A stretch of DNA of 64,000 nucleotides from Cunninghamia lanceolata (lineage: Eukaryota; Streptophyta; Pinopsida; Cupressales; Cupressaceae). The stretch spans positions 43,864,001-43,928,000 of the forward strand of contig BSBN01000809.1 of the NCBI GenBank assembly GCA_027924645.1. Direction: 5' to 3'. Below, piece after piece: positions 11,727 through 24,469 of this stretch. The notes under the pieces were generated by a model. The model was given only the letters and a program-made list of their open reading frames with translations, was not told the origin of the DNA and did not search any database. A program made the translations under genes and the position numbers. Position 1 is the first letter of the stretch, and each line of letters starts with the position of its first letter.

Positions 11727-12816
11727 GTTGATAACTGAGAGGGGGGGTGAATCAGTTATCCTAATTATTTCTGCTTTCTAAACTTTATTAATAATCAATG
11801 TAACATTAATTCAAATAAGCAAACATAACCATGAAATGGAAATACACATGACACAATATTTTTGATGTGGAAACCTTGTTAAGGGAGAAAACCATGGGGT
11901 GATTAACCCAAGATTGTATTCTCTATTAGAAGAATGGAAATACAAAATGGCACTTATCAATTAGGGCTCACTGCCCGAGCACACTACTCACAAGAGGCAC
12001 ACTACCTACAAGAGACTCACTGTCTACAAAAAGAATGTAAAACAATACTTGAACTGATTGGGAGCATCTACATATGCTAGAGTTCAGTTCCGGTTAGGCT
12101 CAGTACATTGATCTGCTACACTTCATCTTTCTTTTTCTTTTATGCTACTTTCCCTTCACATACCGGATCTTCCTTATTGCTTTTACTTTGCTCTTCTACT
12201 TTTATTTGCACATCACCAACAACCACGACACTTCTCACAACTAAATCCATCTTGTATATATATCCACACAAGTGATTTCATCACCTTTCTAGTCGGCACC
12301 CGGAATAGTCAATCTTTTCACAAACTCTGATATGTCGGCTAAATCCTTGTACATCAAGTAATGCGGATCAAGTATATACTTGTAGAAGTCATCAATCACG
12401 TCAGCCAAACATAACTTATGCCTTAAGAACCTTTTCCATCATTAGTAACACATCTGGAATAATGTCTGATGTTCTGCCAGTCAGTTCTTCCTCTGTTCAT
12501 ACTATCACTTGGGAACCCGACACTCAAGCATTCATATCTCTTTATCCTTTCCACATCAGAGGCTCAAACCTTGGAATCTATCAGTCAAGATACTCCTCTT
12601 GACTTCTCCAAATCCGCACCTTACCAAGATACTTCCCCTGAGAGATCCGGACCTGTCTGTCGGACCTTACTGACTGCTCTGTTCCTACTTACCAGACCTC
12701 AACACTTTGCAATCTATCTTCCAGTAAAGACTTATTATGTCCTGCGGATGTGTGGGCTAACCTTTGTTGCCATCAATGACAACATTCATGAATCCATATA
12801 GTGTCTCTTGCCAACA
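11727..12816 (-). repeat. 5' LTR of the Copia-type element
   Basis: This direct repeat of 5455-6545 has the same TG/CA ends and is flanked on the right by the second GACCT. It lies next to the PBS and so acts as the promoter LTR. Differences from its partner are mostly C/T and G/A changes. Confidence 0.93.
12255..12263 (-). promoter_or_regulatory. Candidate TATA box in the 5' LTR
   Basis: The minus strand reads ATATATATA about 555 bases into the LTR from its TG start, at the same place as in the partner LTR. This is a plausible core promoter for the element; the transcription start is not determined. Confidence 0.5.
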
Positions 12817-12821
12817 GACCT
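12817..12821. repeat. Target-site duplication GACCT (right copy)
   Basis: GACCT directly follows the CA of the right LTR and matches 5450-5454. Confidence 0.93.
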
Positions 12822-15800
12822 TAGGGTTAATGACATGATTCTTAAGGTTTAATAAGGGCCTATGGCAAAGATACATGTCTAAAAGAGAAACTATAGACTT
12901 ATGAAGACCTGACTGGCCTCCAAATGACTTTTAATATGTAGAAGTTCACATAAGATTCACTAAACCTAAAACTTGACAATGCTTAGTTACCCATAGATTT
13001 GTCAATGTTCAAAGATATTTCAATGGGTTATGTATTAATCTTATCAGACCCTAATGCAATGTTCATACCTGTGGACTGTTGTAGATCTTCACAAACCTCT
13101 CCTTCTTCCTCTCTTTAAATTATCTTCTACTCAAATCTTCTTTGTATGGACTTAGCAGATTTCTATTATACCCCTATGCACTAGAACAAACAATGTTCTT
13201 CATACCTTCTTGATATTGTCCAAAAGCCTCACAGATCTATGAACTTTGTTTTCTACTCTATCTTTTATAAATCATTGCAGGGATCTCCATATGAAACATG
13301 CATCATTTCACTTGCTTGAAAATATGAGAACAATGTGTAAATACCATATAAAGCATCCATCCTTCTTCCCTTGGGCCATGCATAGGAAAACCAAGTTATC
13401 TCCATGAAAACTTGCCATAATGTAGGAAACCTAACTCAAGAGACTCAAGACTTGACTTAACTCAACTTCCTCAACCTATGACTTGGTCAAAAATGATATA
13501 TCTTTTAAAAAATATTCCCTCCAAATCTTGTACGAGGCAGTTTGGCAAAGTTAAGGTAATTTCAAAAGGTTTAAGGTTTCAAGCAACTTTTGACATCCTT
13601 TTTTGACTCATTTTTTTTAACTCATAACAAACATTTGACAACATTTAACAAGTTCTCATTGCTTTATAGACATTTATCCTTTCACAACTTTTAAACCAGG
13701 ATCAAGACCTATAACACTAACAAGGTGCCTTATTGCAATTTTTTTTTGCCAAGGAGACACAAGAATACTAACACCTCACCCATAGAAAATCTTTATTTTT
13801 TATTTAGACAAATATTTTCTAGATATTTATCTAGTTTCTATTAAGAAAAGTTGAACTTTAACATAACCATCAAACACATGTCAGATCCTTGTAGGTTGGT
13901 GGGAAAAAACTTACTAGCAACTAAACTTGTTGAATGTATGTTGCATTTGTGCACCATGTGCTATGGTTATTATGACCAACACACTAACTATAGCGGCCCA
14001 ACTTATATCGAGGGATCAACTTACTGATTATCTACTAAGTTTAGCCCCTATGCAACCCTTTCACATTTGGAAGTTTGTGCAACTTTAAAAAGCCTCTACA
14101 ACCTTTCCCATCATACTTGTAGCATGTGTGAAAATGGAAGCTTTGGAATGAAGTATAGATATCCATCAAAGCATAACAAAAGCATGATTTTTGTTAGATT
14201 TTGTACTTGCAAGTGTCCTAGTAGAAATGTATGCAAAATCTAAAAGTGTAGACAAGGCATGTGACTAGTTTGACAAAATACTACAAAGGAATGTGATGTC
14301 ATGAAATGCCATGATTGCACGATATGCTCAACATCGGTTTGCTGAAAAGACCTTAGCAACTTTTAAGTAAATGCAATTAAGTGTAAATATAGACTCGCCA
14401 ACCTTTGACAGTGTCATCCTTGCATCTATTCAAATTGGCTCAAATTGGAGCTTTGGAAGAGGGTATGAACATCCATCAAAGCATAATGGAAGGGATTCTT
14501 TTTTACAATGGGTTCAAGCCACCATAATTATTAATTGTTATAGTTGGAATCCAAATTTTAATACATTAATACGTCATAATTGTATAAAGTTTATTATTAA
14601 TTTTTTTGAAGAATATGAATATTGTAATAAGAAGTGAAACATTTTATCCAATAAAAATACTAATAATTGATTTTTTTAACTATTTTTATTAGAAATTTAC
14701 ATATTTATTTTTTAAAAATTACTTTAGGGAAAAAAATTTATCACATACAATAATAACTAATTAAGTACTCTTGGTTACAATTATATGCCATAACAATTGG
14801 AAAGTTTAATTCAACATAATTTTAAGTTGATTTTTCTTTTTATATGACCATTTTATGTGGACGAACAACTAAATGGGGCAACTGCCCTCTTAGTGGAAAG
14901 GCTATCTTGCTTTGCTATATTGACAGCTAAGCCAATCGTAGCTGTGGGTAAGTGTGTCTTTCAAAGCCCGTCTTTCTCTTAACTCCAAAGGTTATTAGTG
15001 CCATCACTTACACATCAACACTGAATAATTTCTTCAAAAGACTTAATATCTTGAAAGCTCTGTGGCTTCTGTCTTCTATCATCTATTTTCTATGGCCAAT
15101 AGTGGCTGAAAAGGAACACTTAAGGTTTCTACGCATAGAAAACACTTAGGATACGCACTGATCAGTCAATATGTACCAAAACAGTCTATATTTCTACAGA
15201 TACATCAATGCTTAAATCTAGTCGTTGTTTGCGTATTCAACAAGGCTAATATTTGAACTCTAATTTTTAAGTTCCACTTTTGAAAACTATCGCTTCATCT
15301 CTAACAATAGTCAAGTTGCCATAAAGAAAATCTCTCTGTTTGTTGTGGCCGACAATAGCTTGACTTGACTCCAAAAGATTGAAGTCGCTACCCACAAAAC
15401 GTTTCGAATATGCGCTCAACTTTCAATCCGCGGGCTAAATCAAGTCATTGTTTACCGTATTCAACAAGGAAATTCAGGCGTTTTCCTGCTAATGTTGGAA
15501 TTTGCCACTGCAACAATTATTACGATGTGAATTTTGATTATTAACTTTTGTTTGAAAACTATTATTTCATCTTTAACCAATAGTGGTTTTGAACACTTTG
15601 AAAAGCATTAATCGTATTTATTTTCAATGTAAGTCTTAATTGAAGCAAGTCATACAAGGATATTTAAGCCCAATAGGCTATGGGAGCTTTTGCTCCAAAA
15701 TCTTCCCTAAACTATTTTTTTTTCCCGCAACTAATTCACTATGGTGGGGAAACCACTTGAAAACACGGCAGGTTTATTCAACATACTTGGTAATTTCTAG

Positions 15801-16757
15801 GTGTTCACGTGGGTTTAACGTGGCTGAACGCTTGTCTACGTGTTTTGAAACGAGTTGGTTATATGCATCGTTCATATTAACAATTTTCATTTGTTAGCCA
15901 ACTAGACTTTGTGTCATGAGCTTCGTCTCAGCTAGTAACAATTGTCATTTGTTGGCTAGCTAGGCTTGCTTCTTATATTATCATTTCATGTATCAAGAAA
16001 TACAAAGTAGATGGCCCTTCAGAGCTCGGAAAGGTCGATTTGGCTCTTGGTTAGGGTTATGGGGTACTACGATGAAACACTCTGTGTTAGGGGAAGGTCT
16101 TATCATCATCTTCCTCTATATTTCTCCAGTTCAAACACTATTCTATTTATCATTGTTTAGGTAATTAATTTAATTTATTATATTTATTAGGGATTCATTT
16201 GTGAATTAATTTTTTAATTTAAAATAAATAAATTATATTTATTTTATTTTATGAATTCAGTTTAGTAAATTAATTAAAAATAAGAATAATTAAATTAAAT
16301 TAATTAATTTGAGAAAAAAATAATGTGTTTCATTTATTTAATTTAGAAAAGATGTACAATTTTAAATTTTTTAATTAATTTAGAATTGCATTGTAATGGT
16401 GAAGTTTGCATACCCATGTCAATTTTCATATGGTTTTGGGCCCATTTTGATGAATTCCTTGATAGAATTATTTATTGATAAATGGTGTAGACATGTGTAA
16501 AGTTAGGTTCATTTGTCACTCATTCACACATTCTCACTTACATATACTTACACATCTTCGACCTTATCTTATTCAGAAGTGCCTATATTTCTATACATCA
16601 ATTATTTTTTATGCTTATTATTGCACCCACTCCTAGACATTCGTTCTCAACATTAATAATCTATAGTTCCTTGTTTTGCGTCAATCCCATGATGTACGAG
16701 AATGATCTCACACCATTGAAATTAACCTTTAGAATTCAAAAAATTGAATTCAAAATT
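12822..16757. other. Non-coding, no gene seen
   Basis: I see no supportable gene. Short plus-strand frames (14371-14637, 14952-15149, 15640-15897) show no family motif or codon pattern. A very AT-rich patch made of TTAATTAATTTAAAT words lies at about 16155-16380, and a diverged repeat pair is listed separately. Confidence 0.5.
15213..15589. repeat. Diverged direct repeat pair
   Basis: The text AAATCTAGTCGTTGTTTGCGTA...TTCAACAAGG...GAAAACTATCGCTTCATCTCTAAC at 15213-15308 recurs in altered form at 15437-15589 (AAATCAAGTCATTGTTTACCG..., GAAAACTATTATTTCATCTTTAAC). The second copy has an insertion. Origin unknown. Confidence 0.55.
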
Positions 16758-17716
16758 TGCCTACTCTGACAGGTAACCCACTACTTGTTATAAGACAACT
16801 TGGCATGCATTTGTGTGATTAATTGCTATGCCTTGGTCTTTAAAGGCATTCAATGTGCATTCATTCACATCCAATTCATATTAAAAAATCCTATGCATGG
16901 AAGATAAGAATCAATCTAGGAACATTTCATTTGAAGCACTAAAATGAACTAATTATGGATCAAACCATTCTAGGTCGTGTCTTCAATCTTCTACACAACC
17001 ATGTTATGAAGTTGATCTAATCAAGGGGATCAACCTAGGAGAACATAACCCTTGTGGTCTAGCAATTTCCCCAAAGTATTTTTAAATACCACCAATACTT
17101 ACACTTCAACAAAGATCAAAGTTTTGGGTGACACCATTTTTGTAATCCACAATTAGCAAGATTGTTTCCTCAAGTTTCAGATCACTTTCACATGCACATT
17201 GAGTTAATTATACAAGGGCAAGATCAATCCCACATATGCCTACTCCCACAAGTAATCTACTACTTGTTATAAGCCAACTTGGTATGTATTTGTGTGAATA
17301 ATTGCTATGTCTTAGTCTTTAAAGGTATTCAATGTGCATTCATTCACATCCAATTCATATTCAAAAATCCTAGGCATGGAAGAGAAGAATCAATCTAGGA
17401 ACATTTCATTTGGAGCACTAAAAGGAACTAATTATGCATAAAACCAATCTAGGTCATGTCTTCAATCTTCTACACAACCATGATGAAGTTGATTTAATCA
17501 AGGGGATCAACCTAGGAGAACACAACCCTTGCGGTCTAGCAATTTCCCCAAAGTATTTTTAAATACCACCAATACTTACACTTCAACAAAGATCAAAATT
17601 TTGGGTGAAACAAATTTTTGTAATCCACAATTAGCAAGACCATTTCCTAAAGTTTTAGATCACTTTCACATGCACATTGAGTCAATAATACAAAGGGCAA
17701 GATTGATCCCACATAA
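16758..17716. repeat. Tandem duplication, two copies of ~479 bp
   Basis: Copy 1 (16758-17236) and copy 2 (17237-17716) match along their length with a 479-base offset; for example CTACTTGTTATAAG starts at 16781 and again about 479 bases on. Differences are scattered substitutions and small indels. The plus-strand frame at 17529-17888 lies in the second copy and is not preserved in the first, so it is not called. Confidence 0.88.
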
Positions 17717-18018
17717 TGTGGAATCAACCCTAAATGAATTTAGAGATTGGACGGGTTCTAAGGTGAATGGTATACTGAGAGCACTCATTTCTTGCTACAA
17801 AGGTGAACAAATTATATGTTGCATCCAACTTAATCTTCATCATAGTTCCCACAGCCAAATGCTCTATTCTTCACATTTAATTTTCTAAATTAACATTGTA
17901 TTATGGGCATGCAGAAAGATGGGGGACCAAAAAGTGTTCAAACCCATTTTTTAGTCCAAACAAGATATAGCATGCTCACATTATAACATGAGTGTGTTAT
18001 GGCTTCGTAGTTGCTTAG

Positions 18019-18086
<68 letters not shown>

Positions 18087-18117
18087 CTGTTTCTATCTCT
18101 ATCTCTATCTCTATCTC
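18019..18117. repeat. (CT)n microsatellite followed by (TATCTC)n
   Basis: An uninterrupted CT run of about 64 bases (18020-18083) is followed by four to five TATCTC units. Long CT/GA runs in plants may bind GAGA-type factors; no gene lies nearby. Confidence 0.95.
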
Positions 18118-18534
18118 CCTCTTCCTCTATCTCTTTATATCTTGGTGTGTCTTGAATGGTCTCTAATGGGGCATGGTATTATCATTTTGTGTGATGCATG
18201 CTTGTCAGTTATTCCACATAGTATCAATCAAGGTCATTACAAGCCTTGTGCTATGTGGGGAATCCTCTTCTTTGGTATGCTTGCGAGTTAGTTATTTATG
18301 CATTTGACACATTTTGACCCTAGTCTCTATAACTTGGTGTATAACATCAATGCCATATCAAACACTAGGTTTCTTGTGCTAATTGACATAATGTCATTTC
18401 TTCCCCTTCCTCTTTTCAAGAGCCTACTTGGGTTCTTTGACCTCTCTTAGTCTCTTGAGGGGGCATCACTCCTTACTTTTTTTTAGTAAGCCCCATCCTT
18501 TTTCATCCTACAAATCTATATACAACATCATCTC

Positions 18535-18550
18535 AAAGAGGGAGCAAAAA
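18535..18550 (+). promoter_or_regulatory. Candidate PPT of a decayed Tat-type element
   Basis: AAAGAGGGAGCAAAAA sits directly before TGTAGACACTT. It closely resembles the PPT of the Tat element below (AAAGAGGGGCAAAA at 47674), and a TTGAGGGGGCATC motif upstream (18453) has a counterpart at 47569. Confidence 0.6.
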
Positions 18551-19235
18551 TGTAGACACTTAAAAATAACAAGGTGCTAATCCATGTAATTACCCTAATC
18601 TCGAAGTCCTTGATTCCCTATTTAGTGATCTTGATTATCCTAATTTATCTGTACATCCTCCTAATTATCCCTAAAACCATCCAAATCCTATCAAATTGTT
18701 CCTAAATTGTCCTAATTAATTCTTCAATCCTGATTATTCCCTAAATTTTATTTACTTAATTATCAAGTCATGGTTTCCATCATTTATCCTAATTATTTCC
18801 TAATGTTGTCCAGGTCCTAATCCATTTCCCCTAGGCCCAATCCCTTTTCCACATGATTTAATTAATTTAATTAAATCCCTCACATAACCACCTAAAATAT
18901 AAATAAAAGAAATAAAAATTTCTCTCATTTCCTCACCACTCATCTCATAACTATCTCCCATAATTAAAAAAATCAATTAAATATTATCCATTACTCTCCA
19001 CCCTCCATCCTCTAATCACTTTACTACTTTGATCTAGATTGTTCATCCATCATTAGATCTCTACCGTTGATTCCCTTTCTTGGAAGCCTATAATCTAACC
19101 ACCCATAACCCATTCCATCATCGTATGTTTTCGTAATGTTATGTTGTCAATGTCAATATCCACATTTCTCATTGCAATCACTTTGAGCATATCTACCGTG
19201 TCAGTACAATAGGAATCAAAAGTTGGGTAATTTAT
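18551..19235 (+). repeat. Candidate 3' LTR of a decayed Tat/Gypsy element
   Basis: It starts TGTAGACACTTAAAAATAAC after a PPT-like run, is rich in CCTAATT and TTAATT words, and contains a possible TATA box (TATAAATAAAAG, near 18898). The right border is my estimate, as no CA end or target duplication was identified. No pol of the same element was found to the left, so it is an isolated 3' fragment. Confidence 0.45.
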
Positions 19236-21495
19236 TATTTTTATTCATTTCATTTTTATTTCTTGCTCTAATGGAGGTGCATAGTAAATATGGAATAAGG
19301 TTTTGTATTTGTCTTTAAATCTTGTTTTAATTTCCATATATTTTTGTTCATAGGTATATATGTGTTGTGAGTTTTCATGTACCAAAATATTCCAAACTTA
19401 TCAAATTTGTGTCTGGAGGTATTCAGAACAATATTCAAGTTGGGCCTTCACCTGTTGGTTAGCCTTGTAAAATTAAAAAGTTCTCAATCAATCAAAATCA
19501 ACTTGCAATAGAACCCATCAAGTCAAACATGTTGTCATTGTGTATGTCAAGGCCATACCACTAGTGATTGTTTTGATCTACATCCTGGTCTATCATGTAG
19601 TTAACACACACATTCTACAAAATAAGATAATTTCAGAAATCTACCTATAAATTAATGAGGCATATGTATTTTTTTATGGATAGATCATTCCAAATGGAAA
19701 ACTAAGATTCACCTTTTGTCAAAATCCTATAGGAGACTATGTATTCAACCATTTTAGATGATGGATCATCTACTCTTGATGCAAATGTTGCTGCCAATCC
19801 AATTGATAATAAACTCAACAATACATAAATATTGAGCATTGGTATGAAAGCTTGTTAAGATTGTCTACACATGATGTAGATATTGTTGTCAATCTGATTG
19901 ATGATGATATAAGCATTATAGGTGTTGATACTTGTACTATTGAGTGCCAACTAGTTAAGATAGTTGTAGAGTTACACTCAATTCCCATAGAGGATAATTA
20001 TGCTCTGAATCTATTTGGTGTTGATAGGAGCTGTGATTTTTTATACCTATGATTTTCCATTGGGATATTGATAATGAGCACACTGAGATTGCTAGATATG
20101 CATCTCAGTATAGATTATTTGAGGTTGTGGATATTATTTCTTATTGAGCATACTTTTGCACTTGAATTGTAAGCTCAAAACCTAAAAGGGTGACTTAGTG
20201 GTCCAGACTCGTGATGAAAACCTGAGAGGGCATTATTAAGTTGTGCATACATAGGTTCGTATATGTTATTCTTTTTCTAGGGCACCCTTGCAAAAACTCT
20301 CTACTCTCATCTTATAAGGGGAACATTGGGATTTAGAGTTCAAGTTCTTTATGCATGGTACTTGGAGGAACATCAAGATTTATATTCTGAGTTCTTTGAG
20401 CATAGTACTTGGGGAAACATCAAGATTTAGATTTTTAGTTCTTCGAGCATGGTACTTGGAGACTTATCACATTGTCCATTAAGGATTTATCATTTCATCG
20501 AATTACAAAATTACAGCATTTTGTTTCCTATCACTACAACATTTCAACAAGTAATATTCAACTCAACACCTAAAAAACTAAGATTACACACTACATTTTG
20601 GTTTTTAATGACTATACATGGAGTGAGATCATCATCTAATTTCATTTTTGACATAGATTTTATACCATAGAATTATTTTTTGTGTAGGCATTATGGATAG
20701 GAAGTGGTTCACATTTTTAGCTTGACAGAAAGTTAGGTTGATTCTTGTACATGCTTCAACACACTTTTGGGTTACTCATGGGAACAATTAACTTGGTTTA
20801 TCTAGTTTTCAAGTCACATGGTGTATCTGGCACACTTATAAACTACTTGTGGGCATAATTATCTTGGGTTCTCTAATTTTCACTCATAAAAGTGATAGAG
20901 ACAAAAGTTAAACAACCTTCTTCTATAAATTTTATCACTCAAAATAGAAAATGGTGGTGAAAATTTTCACCACAAATAGATGTGTTCCTCTCTCAAAATG
21001 GGATATAACATTGTGGATAGATTACTTAACTTGAGAAAAGAAATTTATGTCTTTACCAATTCAATATCTTGGTTGTTGAAAAATTATAGAAGGGAACACG
21101 CTATCACTCAGGCAAAACCTTTTGCAAAATATTAGAGGTTCATATCAAGAAAATTAGGTGCCATAAACAAGTTCAAGCACAACACAAATAGTGGCTTCAT
21201 CTCTACCCCTGTGGATTAAGGGGGAATATAACAATAATGTACACAATACTAGAAGTAGTAGGATAATTTTTGTATTTTTCTATTTTCTAGCTACACTAGA
21301 AGCTAAATAGTCATCTAGAAGATGAATTGAATAGTCATTTTCAGATTGTTAAATGTGTACATTGTATCTTATTTTGATCAATGCAAGAATGGATGAATGT
21401 TTTGAACTTCATTGAATATCATCCCGTCCATTTTATTTATCAATATTTTTCTTGCATTTACATTCTTGGGCCTAAAATCTCAATTAACAACATAC
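19236..21495. other. Non-coding, no gene seen
   Basis: No supportable gene. The plus-strand frame at 19852-20052 is Asp/Ile/Val-rich (DIVVNLIDDDISIIGVDTC) and could be a retroelement crumb, but nothing diagnostic is present. Apart from the short tandem repeat at 20321, I see only AT-rich unique sequence. Confidence 0.45.
20321..20460. repeat. Three copies of a ~47-bp tandem unit
   Basis: Units start at 20321, 20368 and 20414, each of the form GAACATcaaGATTTA...GTTCTTtgAGCATgGTACTTGGaG. They are well conserved for such a short array. Confidence 0.8.
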
Positions 21496-21499
21496 TATA

Positions 21500-21845
21500 T
21501 ACCTAAAATAATGTCATAATAGTTATCATTGTTACTATATCACACATAAAAAATGATAGTTATCATTGTTGTGATGCATCAACTAACAACACTATTGGTC
21601 AAGCTTTAGGTATATCTCAAATTACATCATGATAGGTATCACTATGGTGATATCTCAAAAAACATCATGATAGGTATAATTGTTGCAATAGATCAATAAA
21701 CAACATGATAGGTTTTTCTATGGTAATACCTTAATTAACATCATGATAGTATCATTATTAAAATACTTCATACATCAACACCACATGTATGGTTGTGACT
21801 ATAATTAAAATAACATCATTATGGGTATCACAATTGCTACTTAGC
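21500..21845. repeat. Degenerate minisatellite, unit ~45-60 bp
   Basis: At least six imperfect units share CATCATGATAGGTATCATTGTTG followed by a variable YAATAYCTYAAWTAA spacer. Spacing is irregular and copies are diverged. No coding function is seen. Confidence 0.65.
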
Positions 21846-22105
21846 AAACAACCTATAAATATATGGAATCAAAATATTGCAGAAGTTCCTTGGTGAATTC
21901 ATCTCTGTAATCCTAATGTTCCAAACAATTTCAGAACTAAAAAACTAAGGGGCTCCCAAAGTTCTTCGAAGAAGAAAACAACAATAAAGAAGGCACTATG
22001 GCTAAAGTTCAGGCCCACTTTCCTTTTGTTTCTAAATTCTTATATACTCATTTGGAAAGAACCCACTCCCTTGGCCAAGCAAAACCTATGGAAAACTGTT
22101 AGCTA

Positions 22106-22575
22106 GTGCATTTATTCATATCAAAACAAGTATTGATACTAAAACCCCATCAGTCTGACTTGAACGGTCCTAAAGGAGAAACAACCTTAGACTGTAACCA
22201 CAACACAAATCCAACTAAAATAGAGGTTAAAAAAAATGTTGCTCCAAATGTAATGGACCAAGGAAAATTGTCTCTGCCCGGTGCACTATTAGAAATGCTG
22301 TCTCAAACTCATACACAATCGTCTTGGGATTTCTCAATGCTTTACTAATTAACTAAAATTTAATCAAGGTAATAACATAAACTTCCAAACATTTATTATT
22401 GGCTTCCCTCCCCTAAAAATATGTCTATCAGTAGATCTCCATTTCACACAAATAATGTGCAACTGCTAGTATCTTTCTTATGTGGCCTACACAATCAAAC
22501 CATTCCTTTGCTAAATTATGAAATGACTCTCCTCTTTGATGCAGGAGCATCCAGGCTGACAAGCAATCTTGCATG
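22106..22575 (+). other. Possible retroelement coding crumb
   Basis: A plus-strand open frame (22106-22348, with NGPKGETTLDCNHN) is followed at 22420-22575 by readable text including NYEMTLLFDAGASRLT. The DAGAS word resembles the DSGAS/DTGA active site of retroviral-type proteases, and the preceding LCGLHN text fits such a setting. No flanking gag or RT was found, so this is weak. Confidence 0.2.
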
Positions 22576-22599
22576 AGCTAAAAAAATATTTTATTTCTT

Positions 22600-24465
22600 T
22601 TACCCTTTTTGTTTGTCTTGTAGGTTTCTAATCAACAACATACACCAAGATTGGGGAAAATAAAATAAATATTTTAATTCTCCAACTCTCCAAGGAAAAG
22701 ACAAGGCAAGTTGCATATGGACAAAATCCTAGTCATCTACATGCTAGAAGACAAAAGTTGGACAATGAAGAGTTTTCAAGCACCCAAGTCATGAAGGAAA
22801 GAAACAAAGGAATCCCAAGAGTCACATTTCTCCAAGTTGGACACCACCAAGCAAGAAGAGGAATACCAAGAGTCATTGGAGCCCAAATGAGGAAGATGAA
22901 ACTTGGCAAAGGAGATATTATAAATAGATGGAAGTTTGGCTCTAAAGAGACATTGAACAATAAGAGAGGAGCCCAAGTTTATTTCTGATTTTTGTAGGTC
23001 ATCAAGAGGACATCCATGGGTGATGCTGAAGATAATTCTCTAAGGGAAATACATCCATTTTGATGAGGCAAAGAAGGTGAACGTCCATGGTGACTTGTTA
23101 GATGAAATTTTTTTGAATTTGTAAGCTTGAGGAGGTGGATAGTTGGAAAGTTTGTTGGAGATATTTCATAGTTGGATTTGTGGAGGTTATGTATGTGTGT
23201 TACCATCTTAATTGGCTACATAAAAACATTTGGGTTGTAAGTATTTTCTATTGTTCATGTTTTATGAAATTCTCAAGATATGGTGTTACTTCATAGCTAA
23301 AATTATTGCTACAACATTCACAATTTATTTGAACTTAAGGGCTACAAGTTTAAGAGATTAATATACATTTATTTTGTTGCAACTAAAGGAATCAAAGGTA
23401 CAAACAAAAATCCTTAATGGATGGAAATTATCAAAGTTAATTTTCATCTAAGAGAAGAGGAGTAATCTTGGCAAACAAAAATCTTAAGGCTGAAATTTAA
23501 TAAGGATATGTTGGCATATACAATTTGTTTCAATCTTTGAAGTTTTGAGCACATGATTATGATAATTTGAAGGCATGAATATTGTTGTTATCACAATGCA
23601 CATAAGAGAAGTTGATTGGGCTGCATGATGGGACAATCCTTCATTGGATTCTCTTGTCTTGTCTGCATCACTCTTACTCAATTAATTGGAGAATTTTTAA
23701 AATAAAAAGAAAGTATATTTAAAAAATTTACATGCGATAGGGATCCTTTAAACCTTTAGACAGGGGATTGTTAAAAGAAAACTTTAGATGTTGATTAAAT
23801 AAGTGTTGTATAATGATTAATTTTTATAATTATAACATGTTTAAAAATTAGATTAATTGGTTAAATTATGTATTGGTAGTTTGATTAAGAAAATAGATAT
23901 GGTGGAGTGTAGACCGAACACTTAAGCCATTGAAAGATAGGAATAATGGTTATAATTTTGAATCCTCAGCTTCAAATGCTATATGAGTAAATACAACTCA
24001 TGTGGCTAGAGGTTGTAGGGACCACATTATTAGGACCTCACAAATGGGGTCCCAACTTGTGTGATTCCTTCATATCATTAAAGAAAGAAAAAAAGGTAAA
24101 ATATATTTGTATTAATGTAAGTATGCTTACTATTAGATAGTTGTAATATATAGAGATATCCTTGATTTGTAATAGCATAATAGGCTAGTTACATATATTT
24201 GTGTATTTTCCAATAATTACTAATAACAAATTAAAAGAAAAATTAACTATTTCGAGAACTACTAGGGTTACATAAAAGTTACAATGAATAAAATATCATA
24301 TCTAGATTAATTCTCTATAATTATTAAGTTTCTTAGAATTTTTGAAAGCATATGCAATTTGAAGTAGTGATTATAAGGATGTTTATATTCCACACTAGCT
24401 AAAGGAGAAGTGGAACATATCTATCACTATAAGAAGTATGATAACATATCTATCACTATAAGAAC
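22600..24465. other. Non-coding, no gene seen
   Basis: Several short frames on both strands overlap at 22733-23206. None shows a domain, and opposite-strand overlap argues against real coding. Flanks are AT-rich unique sequence. Confidence 0.45.
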
Positions 24466-24469
24466 TATG

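Larger units (their letters stand above)
5455..12816 (-). mobile_element. Non-autonomous Copia-type LTR retrotransposon carrying an unknown ORF2
   Basis: The 7.36-kb element is bounded by GACCT duplications and two LTRs of about 1.09 kb that begin TG and end CA. Orientation is minus: an initiator-Met PBS lies beside the right LTR and a purine-rich PPT beside the left LTR. Internally there are a gag fragment with four CCHC knuckles (10482-11690) and a ~3.2-kb unrecognised ORF2 (6801-10045). No protease, integrase, RT or RNase H is visible in any frame, so it would depend on a related Copia element for reverse transcription and integration. The LTRs differ by several dozen mostly transition substitutions, so the insertion is not recent, yet structurally it is complete. 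The Copia assignment rests on the PBS, the PPT context and the gag sequence. Confidence 0.92.

Noticed and set aside
18020..18083. Long CT run considered as a possible promoter element of a gene.
   Set aside because: No coding sequence or TATA box lies within reach; a plain microsatellite explains it.
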